This document shows, one piece after another, positions 16,899-25,006 of a stretch of 25,063 nt of DNA. The translations under genes were made by a program, and so were the position numbers. The stretch is taken from assembly GCA_021464525.1 (NCBI GenBank), contig JADRCO010000880.1, forward strand, positions 1 to 25,063. The letters are read 5' to 3'. The notes under the pieces were generated by a model. The model was not told where the DNA came from. It did not search any database and was given only the letters and a program-made list of their open reading frames with translations. The DNA comes from Rhizophagus sp. LPA8_4_AMF (taxonomy: Eukaryota; Glomeromycota; Glomeromycetes; Glomerales; Glomeraceae). The first letter of the stretch is position 1, and the number at the start of each line of letters is the position of its first letter.

Positions 16899-17421
16899 TT
16901 TTTTAAAAAAAGTTTTTAGAAAATTTATTATTAATTTTAAATATTTATTTTTTTATGTTGTAATTTTCATATGTATTTTATATTTGTGTTTCATAGTTTA
17001 ACATTTAAATGTATGAATAAAACGATAAATGTGATAAAAATCGAATAAAATATAATTAAATATAGAGATAGGTAATTATTATATAACCCTTGTTAATGTT
17101 TAAGAACATATGATTATATTCCGGAATTCCGGATTGACATCATTTTTTTAAAAAAAGAAAAATTTACAAAACATTTTCTCTGCATAAATAGACAATAACG
17201 ATTTATTCTAAATTGTTATATTGATTGTTATTTCTTTTACTTAATTTTGGCTAGTTCGAAATGAGTCAAATGACTGATTATTAATAAAATAAATAAAATA
17301 TAATGATAGTTTCAAAGAAATTTCACAATACAGCTTCTAAAATTCTTTTTTAAAAAATATTCGATAAACAAATTTTTACCCAAATTTGTTTATATTGACT
17401 AATAAGATACTAGAGATAATA
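16899..17421. other. 3' region of HMG gene B and AT-rich spacer
   Basis: Holds AATAAA-like poly(A) signals (around 17016 and 17043) and a perfect 14-bp palindrome TCCGGAATTCCGGA at 17120-17133, GC-rich for this region. No further gene seen. Confidence 0.45.
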
Positions 17422-17568
17422 ATGAGTTTCCGAGGATCTACGTACAATGAAGAGCGCGTGATCCAAAAGGAATTTTTTCGGAAATCAACTCCGTCAATAC
17501 ATGAAAACACAATAAAGGTTATCACAAAAATCTTTGTATTCTTTCAATTATTATTTCCTGATTGTTAA
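17422..17568 (+). CDS. Hypothetical 48-residue ORF
   Basis: ATG to TAA, 48 codons, reading MSFRGSTYNEERVIQKEFF, RKSTPSIHENTIKVITK and a hydrophobic end IFVFFQLLFPDC. The first half has codons and residues typical of real protein. The hydrophobic end could be translated intron or a membrane tail. No homologue recognised, and the length is within chance for this composition. Confidence 0.2.
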   Translation: MSFRGSTYNEERVIQKEFFRKSTPSIHENTIKVITKIFVFFQLLFPDC

Positions 17569-17625
17569 AATTTATTTTCAATCAAATAAATTATCTAAAA
17601 ACGGATTTAAGGTTTCATAACATAA

Positions 17626-17894
17626 TTACTCGGGTATTATGGTTTCGTTTTGTTCTTTGATTCTTTCAAATGCTTCCTTGTATGCGGCTTTCTTCTTATG
17701 GATGTGATAATCCTTAAATAAATTATAAATAATTGGTATAATTGAAAAATCGATCAACAAGCCGTAGAGAATTGCGGCACAGTAACTTTTATAAAACCGT
17801 AATGTCGCGCAGCAGCAAGTTGTAATCTTTGAAGTAATAAATCAACTTTGTTTGGATGCAAATTGAATCCATATCTTAACAATATTTTTTGTAA
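17626..17894 (-). pseudogene. C-terminal part of a membrane-anchored protein gene, frameshifted
   Basis: On the minus strand, an N-proximal piece reads LQKILLRYGFNLHPNKVD and LLLQRLQLAAARHYGFIK. Near 17790-17800 the frame changes and continues SY, then CAAILYGLLIDFSIIPIIYN, FKDYHIHKKKAAYKEAF and ERIKEQNETIIPE to TAA at 17628-17626. Both halves are strongly protein-like: a hydrophobic segment of about 20 residues (one membrane helix) is followed by a charged, probably coiled-coil C-terminus. The order suggests a small single-pass membrane protein, perhaps of a mitochondrion or the endoplasmic reticulum, but I do not recognise it. It may be a pseudogene, or a real gene if the frame change is a sequencing error or a spliced junction. 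A possible upstream exon starts MDHMLIKVEKTKF near 17985. Confidence 0.45.
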
Positions 17895-17903
17895 TCACAT
17901 TTG

Positions 17904-17921
17904 TTGTGTTAATTAACACAA
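17904..17921. repeat. Perfect 18-bp palindrome
   Basis: TTGTGTTAATTAACACAA, directly upstream of the minus-strand remnant at 17626-17894. Function unknown. Confidence 0.7.
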
Positions 17922-18123
17922 ACTATTTGCGTAAGCGTGTTTTTCTTAAAATTTCGTTTTTTCAACTTTGATAAGCATATGATCCATCAAAACCGCTTGA
18001 TATATTATTATTTAAAAATTCATGAAAAAAATTTTTTGAATAACCTTAAATTTAAAGGAATATAATTCTACTCGATATTAATTTTAAATTAAGCTTTTTG
18101 TTTCACGAGAGTGTACGCCCAGT

Positions 18124-18149
18124 CACGTGATAATTTTATATGTGATTGG
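18124..18149 (-). promoter_or_regulatory. CACGTG plus CCAAT motif pair
   Basis: CACGTG (18124-18129) and ATTGG, which is CCAAT on the minus strand (18145-18149), lie about 230 bases upstream of the minus-strand fragment at 17894. Both are standard fungal promoter motifs (bHLH and HAP complex). This is a possible promoter of that gene; no direct evidence. Confidence 0.25.
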
Positions 18150-18322
18150 TTACGTATATTATTTTAACCTAAAATTAACAGTTAAGCAGAGATTATGATT
18201 TCATTTAACTAAGTTATTAATCGTTAATCGATTCACGATAGTAGCGCCGTTCTTAAAATCGTCTAGACCCTTAATAATATTTGATCGATATCATTTTAAT
18301 ACGTTTATCAAAAATTGACTAA

Positions 18323-18552
18323 ATCTCAACCAACATAGTTACTAAGAAGCTGATGATATTGGGAATGATGTTAGATTACGAACATGATATCCTTGAAATT
18401 TTCTCCCCATACTTTGTTAAAGGTGTTATGCCAAAATTACGCAAAATATTGTTCAAGTCAGAATTGACGTTTCTTATGAACAAATACTAAAATTGTTCAA
18501 TGACGAGATTCAACAAAGAAATCCATTCGGAAACTTAGTGTCATATGAAAAG
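18323..18552 (+). pseudogene. Coding remnant with splice-site-like edges, unknown
   Basis: The plus strand reads TNIVTKKLMILGMMLDYEHD, ILEIFSPYFVKGVMPKLRK in one frame (open 18323-18490). After a one-base shift it reads NIVQVRIDVSYEQILKLFND, EIQQRNPFGNLVSYEK, ending at a GTAACA donor-like site (18553). An ACATAG acceptor-like site lies near 18338. Both halves look like real protein, so a frameshifted exon is the simplest reading. No family recognised. Confidence 0.4.
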
Positions 18553-18597
18553 GTAACATGACATTTATTTGTATCAAATGCGTTTATTAATCGTATA

Positions 18598-18621
18598 CTT
18601 CACGTCAGTCTTCACGTCAGT
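18598..18621. repeat. 12-bp unit CTTCACGTCAGT, two tandem copies
   Basis: Perfect tandem duplication in the AT-rich stretch after the coding remnant. Confidence 0.8.
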
Positions 18622-18963
18622 GAATTGTCTTAACAGTCCGTCACATTTTTTGTAATATATTTCAGTAACTTCCATATTGGGTGAGAATTCTCTAGTTATG
18701 CGTTGTAGATATTCACATAAGATATTTAGCTACCTCTACAATAAGATCCTCTTCATAAATAATATTTTACATATTATTAAAGTTCATGGTTAAAAATTTT
18801 ATTTGAAAGAGAGCAGTCAAATAAAAAAAAATTTTTTGTATTACAATTGATCAACTGATTATGATTTATTATCTGTTATTGTATTACACGGTGTTGATAT
18901 ACATCGATCCTTACTCTAATATTTCTAAGCCACTGATGATAGAGGTTGTCATTTTTTCCATCC

Positions 18964-19182
18964 AGATCATAAGAAATAATCCTTCTCTCCGTTATGGTAA
19001 ATATGATTCGAGATCGACTACGAGATATGCATTTGAGCCTTATAAGTTCCAATGTAAACATTAACATTGTTTGTATTTCTGTCAGCAAACTCTTGAAGGG
19101 CTCCAAAGTCTTTCTCTGTTCTGTATATTCCAGCATTGAAAGCTAATATTAACACCTTTATTTTGCGATCACGTGCAACCAA
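18964..19182 (-). pseudogene. Coding remnant on minus strand, unknown
   Basis: On the minus strand, 19182 to 19018 is open for 54 codons and reads LVARDRKIKVLILAFNAGIY, RTEKDFGALQEFADRNT and NNVNVYIGTYKAQMHIS. After a TAG the same frame continues SISNHIYHNGEKDYFL. An alternative overlapping minus frame with an ATG (18876-19136, 86 codons) is longer, but its arginine-rich, repetitive composition looks like out-of-frame translation, so I prefer the first. No family recognised. A CACGTG (19170) and a CCAAT (19179) overlap its 5' end. Confidence 0.35.
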
Positions 19183-20104
19183 TCATTTTTGCTTTATAAA
19201 TAGTGTAACCTACTTGGAGTATAAATTAACCGATCAATTTTATTATTGGTTGACACAACGATCGTCGCCTCATATTTCGAGTTTTCGACTCGAAATTTTT
19301 TTCTTTCAGAACAAATCAACGGATCGTACAGTATAGTAAAATATGTTGCATAGTCTTATATTTTACTGCTTTTCTTGTTAAGGTTTTTTCAAATATTATA
19401 TTTCCAATCTTTACGATCGATAACAACCTTAATAGCATAAATATCTTTAATCTCAAGTTCTTAACTTCTGAGTCTCAGCAAATGCGTAATTTCCAAAGAT
19501 TTTGTCATATTACTTTGGTCACACCTCATCTTTTAGCATTATGGAAAGTTCTTAAAGAATGGCTTTACGTTAAATAGCTGAAAATTAATGGAAGCTTTAT
19601 GGTTAGACAAGTCGATGTAGATAACAAATAAATACTGATTAAACGAATAAATTATTACAACAAATGATAATGAATATTAATTATCATTTTCCTCGCGGCT
19701 CTTTATTTCTTTGAGAGAGTGGTAGGGACAATTTAAGTTAATATTCAGCATTTTTTTTTTTTATTAAACTAATTATTTTTTGCCGTTTTTCATGAATTTC
19801 TTCGTTTTTAATATTTTAGGTAATCCTACTATGGATTTCTTTTATCTTATTTAAAAACAGTTTGTAGAGGTGAATTTTGAAGCAATCTCAAACTTAGTAT
19901 TTGGTTTTTATTTCTGTTATTTTTATTGAATAAATATTTTATTTTATTATTATTATTTAGAATGTGTATATTTCACAAAAGTAAATTGAAGCCTTGTTAT
20001 AAATTAATCCTGTAATATTTATAAGCTATTTTTATTTAATGAATCATTACTATTTTTCGGATTTTTAATTGAATTGTGCTTTTTAGATATTTTACATATT
20101 CCGA
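19183..20104. other. AT-rich stretch, no gene
   Basis: Contains a perfect 10-bp inverted repeat AGTAAAATAT/ATATTTTACT (19335-19344, 19358-19367). No convincing coding sequence. Confidence 0.4.
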
Positions 20105-20472
20105 TCAATGTCCTGTATTGGAAGTTTCGTTAAATGAAGTTAATTTAGATCTATGACTTCCTTCTTCTAATGGATCTTCCGATTTCACATTCAGTCCAAA
20201 GAAAAAATTATGCAGGAGCGCCTTATTCGATACATTCTTTTTGCGTCATAACTTGGCTTTGGACTAGGTACTAGAGGTTTGACCAGAACATCATCACCAG
20301 GATGTGGAAGATGTAATTGATGAAAATCTACGTCTTGATGTTCAAATATAATCTGTGAATTTTGGTCAACTGTATGACATTTTAAGCAAATAATAATAAA
20401 AAAAAAGGCCTGTTTGTTTATAAGAGGAGACAAATTTAATGACTCAGATAAAGAAAACGCTATGGACGACAT
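20105..20472 (-). pseudogene. Minus-strand coding remnant with one frame change, unknown
   Basis: From ATG at 20472 a frame of 93 codons contains FSLSESLNLSPLINK, a hydrophobic stretch with CLKC, then QNSQIIFEHQDVDFHQLHLP, HPGDDVLVKPLVPSPKPSY and DAKRMYRIRRS. Close to its end, near 20205, the protein-like sequence moves to another frame and goes on NFFFGLNVKSEDPLEEGS, HRSKLTSFNETSNTGH to TGA at 20107-20105. The proline-rich and acidic linkers resemble a cytosolic or nuclear protein. A CATACAG acceptor-like site before QNSQ suggests the hydrophobic part could be intron. No family recognised. Confidence 0.4.
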
Positions 20473-20474
20473 AG

Positions 20475-20868
20475 GGCCAACGTAATGTGTTTGTTTGTAA
20501 GGGGGTTTCGCTCAACAAGGTTGTATTGAGAAATCCTTTTAACATTAGAGAAATTCATGATAAGTTGGATGCCGGACAGATTCAACGTATAAAATATGCA
20601 TAATATCACTACTATAGATTGTTGTTGTTAAGACAATGCTAGCGGTTCGCAAAGAAAATCACCTTTCTCGTCTTTTGATTAGTATCACTCCCTCATTAGA
20701 TTTAGTATTAATTTAGGAGTTAATACCTCAATGTCTATTAAAGATCTATCTCAGAATATGGCTTTTCTTATGATTCGGTTACAGCATGCCGTCCTCTCTA
20801 GATTTGATGTTTTGAACCATAGAACAACAAATACAGCTCATGATACATTTTTAGTCGTATGTCTCTAA
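20475..20868 (+). pseudogene. Plus-strand coding remnant in pieces, unknown
   Basis: The open stretch 20475-20603 (42 residues) reads GQRNVFVCKGVSLNKVVLRN and PFNIREIHDKLDAGQIQ. After about 80 bases of broken frames, 20683-20868 (61 residues) reads YHSLIRFSINLGVNTSMSIK, DLSQNMAFLMIRLQHAVLSR and FDVLNHRTTNTAHDTF. Codon use is mixed, unlike the AT-rich background. It starts two bases from the ATG of the minus-strand remnant, so the two old genes faced away from each other or one was inserted. No family recognised. Confidence 0.35.
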
Positions 20869-21030
20869 AAGTATAAGATAACTGATGTGAATTCAGTCGC
20901 AATTTCTAGGCCGAGAATTATACCAATATTTATTGGAGATAAGTGTTCTCTGATGAACGTAAAAGGTTCACTCTTCTTAATTACAAGATCGCGCACTCTG
21001 CAACTGTAAACGCTATTTCGGGTATTCTAA

Positions 21031-21370
21031 AGTTGCATCTCCATTCCCAAAGATGGTGGAAGATCATTGACCATTCCGTCGATATGAGGTCAAAAAATAT
21101 GAAATTTATTTATATCACTACTTGAATCCTTTGAATCTAGATTACATTTTTCCATCAGATTTTGGTCATTTGTTGCTACACGACATAATCTAACATTGGC
21201 GTCGACGGAATGAGTTTTTATATTTTACACTTATTAGATTCAGAGAATCAAGAAATCACAACTTTTAAACCTCAATGCAAAAATTATAGTTAATTTTTTC
21301 AACATACTGGGCACGTTACAGAGTAGTGATTAACTATACTTTGAGTGATCCTTTATCACGTAGCAAATAC
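21031..21370. repeat. Diverged direct repeat, copy 1
   Basis: Shares with 21464-21701, in the same order: CATCTCCATT, AAAGATGGTG, TCATTTGTTGCTA, GGAATGAG, GAATCAAGAAA, CTCAATGCAAAAAT and TATCACG..CAAATAC. Identity is roughly 75-80% in aligned parts, with copy 1 longer by about 100 bases. An unknown dispersed element or an old tandem duplication. A GTG-started frame across its start (20943-21125) is not accepted as a gene because the repeat does not preserve it. Confidence 0.65.
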
Positions 21371-21463
21371 ATGGGTATTTGGAATTATAATTGCCCTTCC
21401 GACAAACCCTCTGGTTTATTTCCTGTTTAATAAGTCGAATAATTTCCATGATTTGAGGTTAAA

Positions 21464-21701
21464 AGTTTCATCTCCATTTCAAAGATGGTGAAATCTGATT
21501 TTTTCATCAGGATTTTACCGTACCCGAATATGGATTGCAATTCCCATCAAGATTTCGGTCATTTGTTGCTATATGAAAAACCCCATATTGGCTGTTATTT
21601 TTATTGATGGAATGAGATTTTAATTCTTTTGAGTGAATCAAGAAACACAACTTCCAAATCTCAATGCAAAAATCGTGACCCTTCTATCACGCAACAAATA
21701 C
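21464..21701. repeat. Diverged direct repeat, copy 2
   Basis: The partner of 21031-21370, starting about 433 bases later. No inverted ends, target-site duplication or coding frame common to both copies was found. Confidence 0.65.
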
Positions 21702-21897
21702 TTATTTTAGAATTTTGATTTTGACTTCCCAGAATACGAGATCTGGTTTAGAAACAATATTGGCTCTAGGAAATCAATGGAAAGAAAATTGGGTATCTTA
21801 ATTCTTTAATATCGGGAATTGATGTTAAGTAGAACTGCTCTTAAACGTTATAATTATGATCTGCTTGAATCAAGTCCACAATAGCGTGCGGTGATGC

Positions 21898-22016
21898 ATA
21901 TTTTTTTTAGATTTTTTGGAGCGAGTAATCAAATTAATCGAAAAAAAATCGAGTAGCATGATGATATATATATTTTTTAGATCTTAGTGAGGAATCAAAT
22001 TAATAGAAAAAAAAAT
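21898..22016. repeat. Imperfect tandem duplication of about 50 bp
   Basis: The stretches 21898-21950 and 21968-22016 share TATTTTTTAGAT, a GAG..ATCAAATTAAT block and a GAAAAAAAA run, followed by GAGCGAG-type words. Confidence 0.55.
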
Positions 22017-22476
22017 ATCAGATTTTTGAGAGCGAGAAATTTTAAAAAATTGTCGGATTTGAAATAAAACAAACATAAGTAAATTATTCAAATTTTATTT
22101 CATCTTTTCATTTAATCAAAAGTTTTATGAAATAAAATCAACTTTACAATTTTTAAATTGTTACAAAAAAAATTTCGTACTCTACGTGTTTAAGATAGAA
22201 TAAACCAAACCTAAACCGATTAATATGTACGTATATTTCAACTATAAAATTTACATATTTACATGTTTAAATCTATCTAAAATAACGAAAAATATCGATG
22301 AAAATATCTCATCGTCTGTTGCTAATCCTTTTTTGACTTTCGTTTCGCGATCGTAGGGAATCACGTATAACTTAATAAGGAAAATGATTTGTAACATAAA
22401 AATGAATCTAAAAATCGAATTTACGAATTAATATTTTTCTTTTAAAGTTTTTACAAACTGAAAACAATCATGTCAT
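22017..22476. other. AT-rich spacer
   Basis: No gene or clear repeat seen. Confidence 0.4.
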
Positions 22477-22839
22477 TTAAATAACCTTTGATAGTACCAG
22501 CGTCGCGGCTAATACAACCTTCATAAACGTCAATGTCATCAGATGTCGTAGGAGTTCCTTGATTTTTTGTCGAAATTGAATAACAATCGAATTTGAATCA
22601 TGAAATGTTACGTAAGCTAAATGTCTATTGTAGACGTTTAATCTAAATAATATGAAAAATAAATGAAAATAAACGCGAGATATTTCGCAGAGTTCGGGAG
22701 AGAGATAGTCATTTTCCTCCTGATGACGCAAATGCCTATTGTAGGCGTTTAGTCCAATACTTCTCGTTGCATTTTTTCTATGCGTAAGTACTGTAAAGCT
22801 AAATAATTTCATTATTTTTGATCTGTTCTTCTTGTTCAC
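22477..22839 (-). CDS. Hypothetical protein, 120 aa, minus strand
   Basis: An uninterrupted minus-strand frame, ATG at 22839 to TAA at 22477, is the longest outside the HMG genes. In DNA of this composition a frame this long is expected by chance well under once per window (my estimate, about 0.1). It starts MNKKNRSKIMKLFSFTV, has two related segments, LNAYNRHLRHQ and LNVYNRHLAYV, separated by 37 residues, a hydrophobic stretch YFHLFFILF, and a C-terminal MKVVLAATLVLSKVI. The two NRHL segments come from a DNA repeat that forms hairpins, so the frame may be repeat DNA rather than a gene. No family recognised. Confidence 0.3.
   Translation of the reverse strand: MNKKNRSKIMKLFSFTVLTHRKNATRSIGLNAYNRHLRHQEENDYLSPELCEISRVYFHLFFILFRLNVYNRHLAYVTFHDSNSIVIQFRQKIKELLRHLMTLTFMKVVLAATLVLSKVI
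22623..22746. repeat. Two related hairpins with compensating base changes
   Basis: GTCTATTGTAGAC (22623-22635) and GCCTATTGTAGGC (22734-22746) are 13-base perfect hairpins with a TTG loop, 111 bases apart, in similar flanks (AAAT before, GTTTA after). One T-A pair is replaced by C-G, keeping the stem. Confidence 0.6.
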
Positions 22840-22859
22840 AAAGAGGTATTGTCTTTAAT

Positions 22860-22973
22860 CTATCGGTGATGAAGCTGAATATTTTGTAATACATTTGATA
22901 TTCCTTTGTTCCAAACCGATTTTTTTTTCAGTTGGACTTTATCTTTAATCCATTCGAAGATTAATTTGTTATT
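22860..22973 (-). pseudogene. Lysine-rich coding-like fragment
   Basis: A minus-strand open stretch of 37 codons contains KLIFEWIKDKVQLKKKSVWN and KGISNVLQNIQLHHR, then a stop. It lies just upstream of the 120-residue frame and could be an earlier exon of the same gene or a separate remnant. No ATG. Confidence 0.25.
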
Positions 22974-22998
22974 TCAGTTGTTTGTCCGGCAGCTGAAC

Positions 22999-23016
22999 CA
23001 ATTGTACAATTGTACA
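22999..23016. repeat. Two overlapping 14-bp palindromes
   Basis: CAATTGTACAATTG (22999-23012) and TGTACAATTGTACA (23003-23016) overlap, so the DNA reads as a short ACAATTGT tandem palindrome. Confidence 0.7.
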
Positions 23017-23668
23017 GTGGGTTATTCTTCTTTTTGGCGATCTTGAAAATTACCTATTCATAATTAGATATTTTTTCAGTTAGTTCTAGTCACGAAAAAA
23101 AAAACGAAAAACGTTTGAAAAACTTGAAAAACTTGCATAATTCTTTTATTAATAATTCAAAGCTTAATTTCGCGCTTAATAGAAAACAAATTAACTTGAA
23201 AAAAGCGTCAAACTTGTTAAAAAAATCGCGATGGATTATTAACAGATTATCAGATTAGCACGTGCACTCGTGTTTCTCCAGTTTGTTAGATCGTTTAATA
23301 ACCAATTCAAAGAATTATTTTTTTTTTGTAATTGTTTTAAAAGTTAGTTGAAATTTTAACAATAAATAATAACATGGGTTACTAAGTAAGTGTGGAAAAT
23401 ACGCATCTCAGAATTAATCGAGAGATGTCTATCCATTTGATTTCATCATTTTTTTTTTTACCATGCCCAAAATAGTTGAGAAGATTAACCCAAATTGAAA
23501 TAGAACCTGATTCTTAAAAAAAGAAATCTTATGACAAATATACAAATATTTTTAAAAACATTTATTAATAACTTATTTTTAATAATACCTTTCAGAATTT
23601 TTTTTCCCACCGAGATTAGGATATAGGCCAAAATTACCAAATTTATATTCATTCAATTCGAATGTGAA

Positions 23669-23669
<1 letters not shown>
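23017..23669. other. AT-rich gene-free stretch
   Basis: Contains a doubled TTGAAAAACT near 23115-23135 and a CACGTG at 23259. No gene seen. Confidence 0.4.

Positions 23670-23710
<41 letters not shown>
23670..23710. repeat. A41 homopolymer
   Basis: Forty-one consecutive A. Could be a retroposed poly(A) tail, but no element is recognisable upstream (GAATGTGAAC) on the plus strand. Confidence 0.8.
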
Positions 23711-23712
<2 letters not shown>

Positions 23713-24383
23713 ATTAGATATGAAGATAAAACGAATAGAATTTTCTTAAAAGTATATAAACTTTATTTCGTTTTTTTTTTTTCGCAGAAATACCAAAAAC
23801 TACATGCGTTGAATAATTTTGGTTAACATTTTTTTTTATCAATCAAAAATTCAGAGTAGTTAATTATGTCTTTTTCGGAATAACGGGAAAGGAATATCCA
23901 AATTAGTCTAAAGTATACCTTTTTTAAACTCTGAAAGGGGAAACGTATATTCACGTATTTGTAATCTTTTATTCGATATCGGAGAAACTCCAAGTAAAGA
24001 TCACGTTAATTCTTATTTTTTATTTACAAAATAATTGTGAAAATTATATCCTTAAAAAACACAAACAAAACAAAAAAAAAAAATTTTAACTTTTTGTGAA
24101 ACAATTAAATGATATAAAATAAATACTCACCTAAAACGTACTGATTTATCAATTTAAATTTGGATATTTGGCGTGATATTAAGTTGTAGGTATCAAGTTT
24201 TTTTAAAAAAAAATTTTATTTTTATTTTACCCCTAAAAATTGAAATCTTTTAGGAAAAGTGTATATTATTTATGGTGTGATATGCTGTATATTAAAATTA
24301 TATTACGCATTCGTAGATTCGTAGGAAAGAATTGTTATAAAAAGATGCTCAAAATTTATTTAATTTTTCAAATTCCAAATTAC
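23711..24383. other. AT-rich gene-free stretch
   Basis: Only short T and A runs. No gene or repeat recognised. Confidence 0.4.
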
Positions 24384-24417
24384 AAAAAAAAAAAAAAAAA
24401 AAAAAAAAAATAAAATT

Positions 24418-24451
<34 letters not shown>

Positions 24452-24471
24452 AACCAATTAAATTATTGGTT
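24384..24471. repeat. Two A27 runs and a short hairpin
   Basis: A27 at 24384-24410 and A27 at 24424-24450, separated by TAAAATTTTTGTT. Directly after comes a perfect AACCAAT/ATTGGTT hairpin (24452-24458, 24465-24471). Confidence 0.8.
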
Positions 24472-24592
24472 AAAAAAAAAAAATAATTATCATAAACGAC
24501 ATTCCTTTAATTATCTCTTCCCCTCATGTCGATATATATTTGTACCTACAAACAATTAAACCGAATTTTATATTTACTTATTTCACCTTCAC

Positions 24593-24625
24593 CTACAAAT
24601 ATCCTACAAATATCCTACAAATATT
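24593..24625. repeat. 11-bp unit CTACAAATATC, three tandem copies
   Basis: Two perfect copies plus one with a single change. The surrounding frame (24526-24723) is not credible as a gene. Confidence 0.85.
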
Positions 24626-24743
24626 ATCGTCACCTCAACAACCTAACGCAACCTGACAACCGCGTATTATATTGTGTATTACAACTCGCGTATTATCCGT
24701 TATCGTTCATGATTATCTCGTAAATCAAATAAAATTCTATGGA

Positions 24744-24817
24744 ACCGCCGAGGTAATTGGGGCACAGCCATTTGTTTAGCTATTTCAGTTGCCTTGTGCC
24801 CCACTTTCCTTGGTGGT
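24744..24817. mobile_element. GC-rich 74-bp stem-loop element (micro-MITE or structured RNA)
   Basis: Arms of 23 bases at 24744-24766 and 24795-24817 are inverted copies with four to five mismatches; the inner part TGGGGCACA/TGTGCCCC is nearly perfect. The loop is 28 bases. A second outer pairing GGTAATTGG/CCAATTAAGG overlaps it. GC content is about twice that of the neighbourhood. It could be a very small non-autonomous DNA transposon or a hairpin RNA gene. No target-site duplication was found. Confidence 0.5.
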
Positions 24818-25006
24818 GGAATGGCTTCTGCCAATTAAGGTTTATTTTTAAAAAAAATATTAAGATTTTGAAATTTGCCATATTTTTTTTGCGACATCAA
24901 TAATGGTTTTAAGAGATTAATGAATCTTTTTCTGAAAAAGTAATTTCTATTAAATTATGTAAATATTGATTTTAACATTACTGTAGTTAATGTTTAAACC
25001 ACGGAT
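24818..25006. other. AT-rich spacer
   Basis: No gene or repeat recognised. Confidence 0.4.

Larger units (their letters stand above)
15430..16900. repeat. Tandem duplication unit B (HMG unit)
   Basis: The sister of 12470-14440, in the same orientation. It begins at the T16/A16 homopolymer pair near 15435 and ends with the HMG gene. It includes an (ATTT)n microsatellite at about 15667-15691 preceded by a doubled TGCTACACA (15650-15667), both absent from unit A. Confidence 0.8.

Noticed and set aside
16747-17001. 84-codon frame overlapping HMG gene B
   Set aside because: Out-of-frame shadow of the HMG box that runs into the 3' AT-rich region.
18861-19336. Two plus-strand frames of 66-67 codons
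   Set aside because: They overlap the more protein-like minus-strand remnant at 18964-19182 and have no coding features.
23661-23710. Retroposed SINE or processed pseudogene ending in A41
   Set aside because: No internal polymerase III boxes, coding remnant or target-site duplication could be recognised next to the A run.
24526-24723. 65-codon plus-strand frame
   Set aside because: It spans a tandem repeat and is Tyr/Leu/Ile-rich without any domain.
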